From: Synchiropus splendidus | Taxonomy: Eukaryota; Chordata; Actinopteri; Syngnathiformes; Callionymidae | Direction: 5' to 3' | DNA length: 64,000 nucleotides | Assembly (NCBI RefSeq): GCF_027744825.2 | Contig: NC_071336.1 | Coordinates: forward strand, 11,471,001-11,535,000 | Shown here: in pieces, positions 26,395-38,053 of the stretch | Layout of the letters: every line of letters begins with the position of its first letter | Position numbering within the stretch: position 1 is the first letter of the stretch | Made by a program: the position numbers and the translations under genes | Notes under the pieces: model-generated | Database searches by the model: none | The model's input: only the letters and a program-made list of their open reading frames with translations | What the model was told of the DNA's origin: nothing

Positions 26395-28216
26395 TCAGTT
26401 GGACAGGAAGTCAATGGATGCTCGGACTGAGCGTTTCGACAGAACGTCCACGGCGGTAACTTTGATCTCTGTGTCTCCAAACTGCATGGTGGCTCTGATC
26501 TCCCTCCTCTCTGGAGCCCCAGCACCACCTGCAGCCCCTGCTGATGCCTCTGGCAGGTCCAGCGTGATTGCTCCACACTTCCTCACGCCAGAATCTGAGA
26601 CGTACGTGACGTCGTCTGTGGCACTGCAGTAAATGTTGATGATGATCTTGCGCTGACCCTGACGTGCCGGAGTGTAGCTGCGGCGCACCGCTTCGCCCAG
26701 CGCCACAGACTGGTCCACTGACACAAAGCGGTCCAGGATGTCGGTGCACCACTCCCGTCCATCCTTCATAAGTAGTTTGTCACGAGGATGACGACCTTCG
26801 ACAAACCGGTTCAGCACACCGACACCATAGGTCAAGGGGCATCGCCGTACTCTAACCTGGGTTAAGAATCGTTGGCGTCAAGTCAGACAGAGTTTGCAGA
26901 CATCTTTGGTGGACAGAGAGGTACACTTACCACAGTAGGATCCAATCCAAAGAGCACTGCCCCCTTCAGGATAGTCAGACCCACGTCATGGGGGATAATG
27001 ATGCGGCAGGTCCGACCCAGGACCCTCTGGACTGCACGCTGCAGCATCGGAGACTCTGCGAACCCTCCGACGAGGAAGAGGAAGCGCACGCCTTGGACTT
27101 CTGGCTTCAACATCAACTCCTCTAGAGGCAGATGAGCACAGAAGAGCATAGTCTGTTTGCTGTATTGCTGGTCGACCATCCTCCTTGTGACTCACCAATG
27201 TGTTTAACAATGTTTTTAATTGTTGGTTGAAAAAGTTCATTCATGGCTTCCTGAGTGAGACGCAGCATCCCTTGAGAGGACCACTTCACGATGTTCATGC
27301 TGGTAACACACATACACTTGTTAACAGAGACACACCCACCACTTCTCCTCTTCACTCACTCACTTGCTCCTCCTCAGCGCTGCCTCCACACTTTGGCCCC
27401 TGTGTCTCTTGTAGTAGTCGATGAAGGAGAACGGCAGTGAGATGTTGAGGGCGTTGGCTCGGCCCGGAGCTGCCGTCCTCTTCCTGGCCTCGAAAGCGAT
27501 CGTCAGATCCACCCAGGCAGCAGGCCGCTTGGCCTTGAAACTTTGGATGAAGTCCTCCCGGAAGATCTGGCATAGCATGGCTTCGAACGCCAGGTCCACA
27601 CCCACTGCACCATATGGACCTCCTGAGGTCGACCCAAACACGAAGGCTTTGTGAGAATGGTCACCTGACACACCCTTTGATTGACTTCAGAGAGCAAAAG
27701 CTTGGAATATATTATACATAGTATATATAACAATCATACTCATATATGACTATATATATATAATGACTGAAGTCCGTTGCCGGCGGAACTCAAGTTGCGG
27801 ACTCCAGCCGGACTTATGAGCAGATGGACCGCTGCTTTCTGGACACAGGTTTACTTCTCACGAATAAAAACTTGCTGTCACCAGTTCGGTGAGTGACAAA
27901 ACACTCCCCTCTGTCTCTCTATCACTTATTGAATGGCTGCGTTCCGTATATGTGGGGGTTGGGGGGACTTGACTGAAGGCCTAGATGTAAAATGCATGCC
28001 CCACCGCTGCTGTGCACTGTTCAGCATCAGGAGCTTACTGTGTTGAAATCAACATAGCTGTAAAGCAATGAGCCAATATGGTTGAATCACAGGGTCAGAG
28101 AAGAGGTGCACCTGAAGCTTTGTAGAGCTCTTTGAGGGTTCCCTGTGGCTGCTCAATCTGATGCACCGTCAGATCCACCGTCCCCCCACCACAGTCTGCC
28201 ACGATGTACCGGTCAC

Positions 28217-28273
<57 letters not shown>

Positions 28274-31200
28274 CTTGTCATGCACACGCCTTAAAACTTC
28301 ATGGTGAGAGTCCGAGATTCCGAGAGCGTGTGTGGAAACCAACCATCAAAACGTCAAAAGCATCCTGTGGCTAAAAAAAAAAAAAACCTCCGGCAATGAT
28401 AAGAATCCTTTCAAAAAATTCCTAGATCCAGATGGTGATCCGGATCACTCCCTAAACTAACTCATGTGTTCCTTGTCTCATTTCACACATTTCCTGAAAA
28501 AAGTCATCCTAATCCATCCATAACTTCTCAGGTTATTTTTAACACAGACCAGCCATGTCCATGACTTTCAGCCAGATTTTATGAGCACTAAACAGGGAAA
28601 TGTTTTCTGACAAATTAGAAGCAGATGATCCATGTTCTAGCGCTTATCTCAGGATCAACTTGGGTCAAAGGTCAAAGCCATTAATAACACTGACTCACCT
28701 GTCTGCAGCTCTGACCACAGCTCTCCTGTTCCACTTTCCACCATGAAGGTCCTGCTGTGACGGGATCGCCTTAACTGTTCCCTGGCTGCAACACACACAC
28801 ACAGTCTTACACACACACACACACACAGTGAAAGACTTCTGAATCCTCCGGCAACATGTCACTGAGAACAAAACATTTATGCATGAGCAACAAAGACTGA
28901 ATCTAAGTTTAATGAAACAAAATGTCTATAAAATACTGAAAGAGTTGTTATGTAGGAACAAGCTTCATGACCTCTCTTCTCACATGGTTAGTCTTGGCAC
29001 AAGGTAGAGTTCTGAAGTCAGAATCAGACCAGTAAAAGAGGACAGAAATACGTTTTCATTACCATTGTAATAGTTTAAAGGAACAAAGACTCACATCGTG
29101 TGTGTGTGTGCCAGTGATGAATAGAGTGAAAGTCTGGAAACCATTTGCATGAAGCAGCATCGAGAAGAGTGTGTGAGGGGGAGAGTTGGTCGACTTTGTG
29201 TTAAAAAGTGAGTGCATTCAGATCTGGATCTTGACTGGCGAACAACCTTGTGATGTGTGTGTTTAGTAAGGAGACCACAGAACTGGAAAAGAGGAAAAGA
29301 ATAACAACGAACGGTGACGGAGAGCGAGTGACAGGCAGAGTGAGATCATCGTCTCACCCCACCTTGTTCCAATTACAATATCCCGAGTGTGAGTTGTGTG
29401 TGTAGGTTAAAGTGTGTGTACGTGCACAAGCGTTTTTGAAATCTGCATCAGAGTGAAGTGACTCTTTGTTACTGCGGCTGCTTCCTGCAGGTCAGACATT
29501 CAGAAAGGAGCCGCAGCGCCTTGCTGCTGCAGCTGACCAACAAGCTTTGTTTGGTGTAAATTGTCTTCATATTTGGCATATCTTAAAAGAATATTTCTAG
29601 GATACTGTTTATTTTGAGAACTTATGGTCAATTAACTTTAAATCAATCATGCTGCTGGATTGACACAAACAGAGGAAAAGGAAATTTGGATTCTAAACTG
29701 AAATTCGCCTCTGAGCTCTTCGCACCTAAGCTTTTGTTTTATTTTTTGCTTTATTGTGCATATACATGCATGCACACTACAGCAGATTCATACTCAAAAC
29801 ATACAATGTGGTGCAGGCAGTGTCCTGAAATGTGGCTACTTGATCCACATTTTCCATGGCGGTGAAAGAGCTCTACAGGTGTGCTCAGAAGTGTACATGC
29901 CCCGGCAGAATTTATTATATTTTATTATTTATATTTCTTGACCATTTTTCTGTGTATATGAACGATAGCACAAAAGCCTTTCCTTCACTTCTGGTTAGTG
30001 TTTGGGTCAACAACTGTGTTTACTGATTCGAAATCATGGTGACAACAGACACAAATGACTCTAACCAAATATTCACATACTCTTGAGATTTTGGCCTGAT
30101 AACATGCACGAGTGCATCAAATGGGTTTGAATGGTTATGAAGGGCGACAACAACAACGACGGGCTGCAACGATTAGTTGACATCATCGATAATGTCGACA
30201 ATAAAAATTAATCGACGTCAAAATCTGTGTGTCGATGCGTCATGTTGCAGTTGCCGTAAACACGCACAGGTGCAGCATAGGTATCGAGAGTTGGTTGTTA
30301 TTGAGAAGCAGTGAGAAACGATCACATTCTCTGGAATCATTGAGATATGTTAATTTCTGTTCCATTAACTGGCCACCGTGGCTGCGCGCCCAGGCTCTGC
30401 ATCACCACCTCCAACTGACCACCTCAGTCACAGTCACGGAGGAGTTCGAGTGGCGACGGTTCGCAGTGTTCAAAAGTGTGGCTTTGTTTTGTTTGTGACG
30501 ATAACGCGTCTTAAGGATGAGCAAACCCCTTCGACACCATGGTAGAATGATGAATGAGTGTTCCGTGTTTGGTCTGTGACGCCACACACTCTCCAGCTAA
30601 TTGCTAGCATGTCAGTTAGCACGGAGCTAACTTGTAAGAGGAGATTGATTTGTTTTTAATGATGTCACACACGTCACATCTGCGCTACTAGAGCGATTAT
30701 CCTTAGTGTCTCTCCTCCTCCTTATAATAACCAGAACTGAACCAGGGAGCGACACTGAACACATCGTTTTAGATTATTATTCAAATAAGAGCTTGATCTG
30801 GATGTTGATCAGATATTTTATATGGGATACATATATGAATATTGATGATTTTAAATTCTTCTCCAGGACCAATAAAGACCTCTGTTTTAAAGAACTGGAG
30901 CTCTCTGTCAACTGTTTAATGCTTCATGCTTCACAGGATTAATACATGTTCCTGGATGATGTGTCATTATTTTAATATACAGTGGCACCTCGGTTCTCGA
31001 CCACAATCCGTTCCAGACGGCCGTTCGAGAACCGATTTGTTCGAAATCCGAATCGATTTTTCCCTTTACAATGAATGGAAAAAGAAATAATGCGTTCCAA
31101 GCCTTAAAATAGTCTTTTGTAGGAGTGAATGTAGAGTGTCTGCTGCAGGTGCGCTGTTCGTCTATGTGTGTGGCCGCTGCATGTGGGAGGGGTTGCCGAG

Positions 31201-34200
31201 TGAGTGACGTCTCTCCAGAAGTGAAGAGGTGCCCGGTGCGTGTCCAGCTCTGAATGTGCGCTTCTGTGCAGTTGGGCTGTGACAAAGTCATAAACCAAGC
31301 AACGCTCTGTCCCAGACTGTCCTCATCCCTGTCCCAGCTCCAGCCGACAACAGGACATCAAACCCTGGAGTGTGCGCTCCAGCCTCGGAGGTGTGGAGAG
31401 CGAGCACCTCCCCTGTGACACTCTACCACGGTCCAGTGCGGAGACAGGAAAGGTTTTACACCTCAATATGAAGAAAAAACAGTCAGTAAATGTAGCTAAC
31501 GGGACACGTCTGCATACAGAGGCTGCGTTATACACAATAACAAAGCACATCGTGTGTCAGCTGATCGGTTCGCGCACGTTATGTTTTTTTTCGGGGGCGT
31601 TCGGGTTCTGGATTTTCGTTCGAAATGAGAAGTAAAAAAAATCTCGAAATTTTTGTTCAAACTCCGATTTGTTCGAATTCCGATTTGTTTCCGAGACGTT
31701 CGAAAACCGAGGCACCACTTTACTTGTTTAATAATGTATGGTGTCTGAGTGTCACAGTGAGATGATTTAGGTATAAACCCAAATTCAAAATAGGTCCAAA
31801 CAAAGGTAATCGCGATTAGTCGAATAATCTAGTAACCATTCACACCTGTGATCTGTCTCTCTGTAGACAGAGTGTGTGTATAAAGGTTCCGTGGGTTTCT
31901 GGGCTCCTGACACCTCTGGAGACTGACTCATGGAGAAAGCAAAAAATGGCCAATAGGTCTGTGAGAAAAGGTAACTGAAGTGTATAAAACAGGAAAGGGA
32001 TGTCAGGAGGCATCCAAGGAAGTGAGAAAGCAGCGCTGACTCTAGTCAAGAAGCTGTGGGAAATGAGAGATTCTGTGGAAACCAAACCACTATCAGGTCG
32101 ACCAAAAAAATATTCAATGAAAATTGCTGGAGATTGGAAGAAAAACCCACAGCTGAAACACAGGCCTCTATGAAAAAATGGTGTGGATGGATTTGGTAAC
32201 AGTACAGAGACAAGCCTCAAGACTTCTGCAACAAAATCATTTGGTCACAACCATGAACATTGCATTTAGGGAGAAGTCAACAAGAAAAGTGTACCTGTCC
32301 TGCTGTGAAACATGGAGTTGGATGTTTTGGGTAGTGAGGCTTCGTGAAACAGTGTCTGCATATTAACACGACACTGGATGGTGCTCTCTGCCCTAAAATC
32401 TTCGGAAACCACAACAACCACTACAATGCTCACGTTATTTTTTAAACCAACAGCGCCATCTACTGAGCACTCATCAGCCCAGAAGGTGTGTACGGAACAT
32501 ACTTCGATAGTCCAACATGATAATGATCCAAAACACACATCAAGTTGACCTGCCATTGGCTACAGCAGAATAAAGTGAAGGTTCTGGAGATGCCATCTCA
32601 GTCTCCTGGTCAGTTCATATGTAATGGGGTGTACTATTTTAACTTGTGAAAAAAAAGTGAATCACAATGGAACAATGACCATATCGTGCGGAACCAAAAC
32701 AAAGGTTGAGGTTGAGTAAATGACAAAAAACTCAATCAAAGAGCAGAGACCTCCGCTAAGTCAAATAATTTACATCCGATATTACTCAATATTATTAATA
32801 ACGATTTTGGTACTTAAAATATTGTTGATAGCAATGAGCTTAACGTCACCAGAGGTGGCAGTAGCGTATCGGAACTCGCTTTTACAAGACACAGAGCAGT
32901 CATGAGAAAGTAAGGGAACATTGGTGGGTCCAGAGGGTAATTCGGAACATCACCATAACTGAATCACCTTTTTCTTCTCCCATTAACAAAATGTCTTGAA
33001 ATTTTAATTGAAATGTGTTGATCCTTTTTTGAGATATTTTGTCTGATATTTAAATGGGCTCTACAGAAAATACCAGCAGAGAGCAAGACTCATCGCATCA
33101 ATCTCAACATATGCATCATGTGCGCACGCACCTTGCCTGAAGCTGGAGTTAAATGGGCGAGTGGGGTCCTGGTCCAGAGCGTTTGTAATTGGCTGCAGGC
33201 TTAGATCAATCACCTGGTGGAGGCGGAGCTTGCGACAGTAAATAGATGCAGCCTCTGGTTCCAGAGCGATGAGGAGCTGCTCTGGACAGTCAGGAGACAC
33301 CAGACCAGCCTGGGAGGTGCAGAGCGAGTATTGATGAAGATCACGACAAGGAAGTAAAGTAACATTCAGCCAAGGGTACAGAGGAGTGATAGACCACAGC
33401 TGGATGACATAAACACGCTGGGAGTTATATAAACCCAAGGTCAAAGTTCAAGAAGAGGAACTACATTATTGATGATTATTCTGTCAGAGTGCTGAGCGTC
33501 TGCGTGTGTGCGCGGCACACGGGCGTGGGCCTGGCCCTGACTTCCCGTGTTTGTGTGCCGGTCTCCTTCATTGTTCGCTAAAGATGACATCATCACCATC
33601 AGGAAGTCCACACACCCCACACAAGAAGAACCCACCCAAGGTTCATATGTAATGTCTGTCTGTGCTGCATCGCAAATGTCACTAAAACGTATCCAATCTG
33701 TACTAACTCGTTTTTAAAAAATAAAATTCAGTTGTCTGGCAGGCAGCATCCCGATGTGATGGATGGAATATTGGCATTGTTTTGGCCATATTTAGCTCTG
33801 CATGTACAGCATCTATGAAATATTGCTGTCGGGAGACACAATGCACAGCGATAGGACTGTCGACATTCTTGACCAACATTCTTGCACATTTCCTACAAGC
33901 TGTTGAAACAGAGAGGATGTGTGTATTATGTTGTGTGTGTGCGTGTGGCTCATCAATCAAAGTCCTTATCACAAGTCTCCCTATCTGAATGTTAAACACA
34001 CACACACACACACCAAGCTGGCAGGGTTAAACGAACCACAGAAAGTGGGGGTGATTTTGAATTCCACCGAAGCAGAACTCAGATTTCCTCCCCCACATTC
34101 TCACCAGGTACGCAGCTTCTCTCATGAACTGCTTGGCAGGTTGCCTCCACACAGCTGGCACTGTGATGACCCAACGAATCTCCTCTCCCTCCAACACAGA

Positions 34201-36200
34201 GGACGACTGCTCCTTCACCTCCTGCAGCACCAACAACCAACATTTAGCATCACAACTCTGAAGGGCACAACACAATTCTGCACCTTTAAGGCGTGTTCTC
34301 TGAAGAACCTCAGAGCGTGAGCAAACACCTCGATGGCCCGCACTCTGCGACCGTTGACAGCTTCCAGTTCCGTCTCCATGGTGAGATTCTGCCACAGGAA
34401 CAAGAAGTGGTCAGAATACATTCTATAGGCCATAATGTGATGCCATAACAACAGAGTGTTCCTGTTCAAACATAGTCTTCCACTCATCAAACAGACTGGC
34501 GAGTGTGTCATTCAGAAGAGGGCCTGTCCTCACGTTGGTGCTGTGGATCTTCATCTTGAACTTGTCAAAGTAGAGCCAGTGCCGCGCCTCCTCGGGGTCC
34601 AGGTCATGGTAGAAGTCTCGTGCGGTGAACCCAAAACTGTGGAACCTAAGCTCCGGAGTGAGGAGCAGACAGGTGGGGCTCTTTTGATTGGCCACTCCGG
34701 GGTCACCGCTCCCCCACCGTCTGCAAGATCGAGACAGGAAACTGAGACAGATGCTCCACATTAGCCAACAGTGGAGGGTCTGGACACCCACTTCATCATA
34801 TGGATGGCCTCCGAGTCCTGCGTGAAGCTGAAGGCATAGCCGCTGGATGTGGTTCCAAAATCTATTGCCACAACCACCACAAAAGGACAAGCCATGCTGG
34901 GTCTCAACTCTGACCTCTGTTGGACACACAGAATGAAATGTGTGCTTGTTAGCGCATCAAGATGCAACTACAGAAGCTAAGTGATTCACTTAAACACTTT
35001 CAGTGGCAGAATTCCTTTCAATTTAATAGTCAACTTTGATATCACTGTTTCCCAAGTCTGTGGCTGAAAAATGGCGCAATAAAGGCCTAGTGTAGAGTAG
35101 AAAAATCTCCAGCGTGACCCAAAGTTTGAGATGGGAGGAAATGCACCCATCCAATGTGTATATATATATAGTCAATATATATGTATATACATTGACTCTT
35201 CCTCATTTCTCAAGCATCAGTGCGGAAGACTGGGCATCATCATGTCGTTTACAGCAATACTGTGAACACCACTGCTGTTTGTAGTGTGTTTTCTTGTAGT
35301 GTGTTTTCTAGTGTGTTATCTATTTCCATGTTGTTTTTTGAGCAGCGTTTTGTTTTGCCAATGCCTCCCACACCATGCAGCGAATCTGCTTATGTGAAGA
35401 AAAACCTAGGCTTAATGTTTGCAGCTTGGCTTGTTTAAATACAGCAGTGTTGCTTGTTGCATTTATGGGCTTTGGAGGGTAAACGGTTAACGACTGATTT
35501 TCCATTGTAGGTTCACTTTGTATGTTTAGGACATAATCTATAATCTTTGTGTTTTGGCTCCGGTGGGGTGTTCCACATTAGTGATGCAAAGTGAAATGCT
35601 ACTTCTGTTAGAATTGCCTGACTTGGAAACTGAGGAGGACCTGGTGGAACACTGGCGTGATTTCCCACTTTTAATATGTTGGTGTGCCATGACTGACTTG
35701 GCAAATAGTCTTTGATTTCTTTTCACTTTCGTTTTATGGTGTTGGAATAGTGACTTCCTGAGGCTTTAGGTTATCATACAGTTCACATACATTTTTTAAA
35801 ATGTGTTCTTAGTGCGGTCACATATGTTTAAAGAATAGCCTGCGTTGTACTATAACTTGTGTGTTATATAACTGTATTCATTATTATCATGGTGATCAGC
35901 GCTTTTCTTTGAATGTGTGGTTAATAATCCTGATGCACAGGAGACGTTTGAGATTGAAATATTTATATCGCTGCAAGATTGAACTGTGTTCCTTTGTTGG
36001 AAATGTGGACATCTCTTCTATCATTACATTTCAATGGCTTTTTCCAACCAACTTGTTTGCGTTCAGAGGTATGTCACTGCCCAAGTTGTTGGACCCTCAT
36101 GAGGTTAATGCAAAACTACTATAGAAATGTTCCAATTTTTCATTACTCATTGTTTTTTAATTTGTATGACAATATACAGATAGATAAGATAGATTAAAAA

Positions 36201-36234
<34 letters not shown>

Positions 36235-38053
36235 CACATATTATTTGAAAATATAACCCACTTGGATAAGATAGATATTTTCCTCCTTTCTTTTTTCTTT
36301 TCTTTTTTCCTCTTTTTATCCATTTTATGTCTTTCTCTTCCCCCATAGCTATTGATCTGGAAATGTCAAATTTAATGAGATTCTATAAATGAGTTGCTCT
36401 CATTTTTGCAGTGTTTTAAATTCCTCAAAACAAATAGCTAAAATATACTTAAGGTAATGTAATAATGTGCTTTTTAGAGCAGAGAGTGCCATCTATTGGG
36501 CACTGAAAATGAGGACACTGTTTCATGAAGCCTCATCAGTCCATCAGCAGGTTTACCCATGAATCTGTTAACAAAGTATTCATCTTTAAAAAAAATGTTT
36601 ATGATGGGAATCTTAAAATTAATTATATATTACATGAACACAACATATTTTAAGCATAAAATGTCTTGAAAAAATATGTTCATGTCTGAAAATATCTAGT
36701 TTCTCATGTTTGCAGTAAAATATGGAGCTTTTTAGCTGTTGTTCTCAGTCTGTGTCCGAAATCCAAGCATCCATGGAAGGCTTAATAAATGAATAAGTCT
36801 GACCCCAGATCCAGCTGCTCACAGTCCTGTTGGGGTCAAGGCTGAGACTTGAGGGCTCAAGACCTAGTCGAGACCAAGATTGCAACAAAGTATCAGTATG
36901 TTCTTTATTCAGTTTGGTCTCGTCCTTTGTCTCGGCCCCCTCATTGGTCTTGGACTGGATCTTGGGTTCGGTGGTCTCAACCACAACACTGGCTTGTGGA
37001 ATTATTCTCCTACAAGTTTGGAATCTCATCAAATGTCAGCTCGATGTTACTTTGCAGCAAATCAGGTTCAGTTTAAACACTGCGACAAAAATACGACAAA
37101 AAGCACTGAAGTTGGTTGAGTTATGTGTGACTGGCCGTGTTGTTCCCCTCAAGTGTTCTCTTTCAAAAAGAGCTTGAACTGCTGCAGTGCCGTGCTTTTT
37201 GGAACAATTTTTCTGGTAAAATCTTGTTTGTAGAATGAAATGTGCTGTGATCAAGTCTAGAGTGATAAGTTGTACTTTCCAATAAGGGCCGAATGACGAT
37301 TAACAGGATCAAAAATGAAACTACTGATTTTCCGACTGATACTCAGTGTGTCTGTGCGTACGTGTGCGTTTGAAGCCCTAATGAGTGTTTATAAGGGATG
37401 TGGTTTCAGAAGCTCTAAATAAGGAAATATAAGCGGGCAGATGGGTGTGGAGGTGTGGAGGAATGTCCGCGTCCTCACGTCAGCAACTGATGGTGAGATC
37501 ACAGACGCAGCACTACTCCAGTGCAAATTGCTAGTGTTTCTATTAATCATGGCATAAGACTTATTGTGTTTGTTTTTTTCAACCGTCAGATCTGTGTATA
37601 AGTTGCCACGCAATAATGAGGCTCTTCCATCTGTTGCATCGGTTCCATCTCTTGCATCTGTTGTCTACTATGTCCCTGCTAGGTGTAAGCTGAGGGACAG
37701 TTTCTCCCATACTTTTCTTTGGTTGAACCTGAATGTGAAGTACTAAAAATCTTTATTATGAGGCTCTCATTTACAAGGATATAGGGCTTTATAAGTGGAG
37801 TGTCTCGCGCGCATGAGTTACCGGGGAAGGCGAAGGAGTGAGGGGGGCGATGCTGCAGTCGTTTCTGGACAGCTCAGGCGATGAGGGAGTCGATGAAGAC
37901 GCACCTGAAAAACACATCAAAGATGTTTATATTCCTGTTTGTTGTGATTAAAAAAGTGAAACTTGACTGGAACGTAAGGTGACAAGAGTCAAAAGTGTGA
38001 GAGTGCGTCTCACCTGGGACTTCTAGGTTTGCCATTTGTACCTGGTCAGCCAT
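26395..38053 (-). CDS. hspa12b: heat shock 70 kDa protein 12B, atypical HSP70-like ATPase
   Basis: Coding exons on the minus strand: 38053-38014, 37904-37822, 34916-34792, 34720-34534, 34388-34284, 34221-34105, 33309-33132, 28785-28699, 28216-28112, 27622-27364, 27299-27196, 27121-26931, 26856-26395. They total 2,043 nt, or 680 aa (human 686). The actin-like ATPase signatures are [11 protein letters not shown] (about 60, phosphate 1), [10 protein letters not shown] (about 315, phosphate 2) and LVGGFAES (about 481, adenosine). There is no standard HSP70 substrate domain, as is known for this family. The conserved N-terminal [12 protein letters not shown] and the end [11 protein letters not shown] point to 12B rather than 12A. 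In mammals and zebrafish HSPA12B acts in endothelium and angiogenesis. Intron 7 (4.3 kb) is filled with nested transposons. A minus-strand donor near 39,780 may end a 5' UTR exon. The exact start ATG (38,053) is less certain than the rest. Confidence 0.95.
28220..28266. repeat. CA microsatellite in hspa12b intron 8
   Basis: About 22 CA units directly beside the acceptor of exon 9. As read on the transcript it is a GT run ending in the acceptor CAG. A second shorter CA tract lies at about 28,791-28,826, just before exon 8. Confidence 0.9.
30161..31831. mobile_element. hAT-like non-autonomous element nested in the Tc1 copy
   Basis: The left end GGGCTGCAACGATTAG and the following ATCGATAATGTCGAC, with the right end GATTAGTCGAATAATC, are the hallmarks of a common fish hAT family. 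Sequence on both sides joins up as Tc1 sequence (…GGTTATGAAGG / CCATTCACACCTGTG…). The target-site duplication is not resolved, and I see no transposase in it. It contains the Tigger-like element below. Confidence 0.7.
30980..31720. mobile_element. Tigger-like (Tc1-mariner superfamily) MITE nested in the hAT element
   Basis: Terminal inverted repeats: CAGTGGCACCTCGGTTCTCGA on the left and, read in reverse complement from the right, AAGTGGTGCCTCGGTTTTCGA. TA lies at both borders (30,978-30,979 and 31,721-31,722). The length is 741 nt and there is no transposase frame. The termini resemble those of Tigger-type elements. Confidence 0.75.
36195..36235. repeat. poly(A) run followed by TA microsatellite in hspa12b intron 2
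   Basis: About 24 A residues then about eight TA units. Confidence 0.9.
36476..36540 (+). repeat. short dispersed repeat with CATCTA/GCACTGAAAATGAG core
   Basis: It contains AGTGCCATCTATTGGG, then CACTGAAAATGAGGACAC, then GTTTCATGAAGCCTCATC. Related copies lie at 32,336-32,390 (inverted), 32,451-32,475 and 49,905-49,940. The reverse complement of the first part resembles a CTCF core. Confidence 0.6.
36830..36993 (+). repeat. GGTCTC/GGTCTT-rich dispersed repeat
   Basis: Imperfect hexamer-like words (GGTCTCG, GGTCTTGG) end in GGTCTCAACCACAACACTGG. A similar block ending GGTCTTGACTACAACGCT lies at 63,530-63,692, so this is a repeat family. Confidence 0.55.

Larger units (their letters stand above)
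29876..32640 (+). mobile_element. degenerate Tc1-like transposon, interrupted by later insertions
   Basis: It starts after a TA with CAGGTGTGCTCAGAAG, the type of terminus seen in fish Tc1 elements. Coding remnants follow after 31,930: a helix-turn-helix region with LSGRPKK (near 32,090), GMFW-like residues near 32,320, and DNDPKHTS near 32,519, which holds a catalytic Asp of the DDE transposase. Stops and frameshifts break the frame, so it is dead. The left part is split from the transposase by a hAT insertion (30,161-31,831). The transposase is further disturbed at 32,336-32,475. The right terminal repeat is not recognised, so the end is approximate. It lies in hspa12b intron 7, antisense to that gene. 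Confidence 0.8.

Noticed and set aside
28220..28266. CA tract as a CRISPR-like or minisatellite array
   Set aside because: It is a plain dinucleotide microsatellite. No spaced repeats or CRISPR features exist in the window.
31930..32640. active Tc1 transposase gene
   Set aside because: The frame is broken by several stops and shifts and by an inserted repeat, so it is only a relic.
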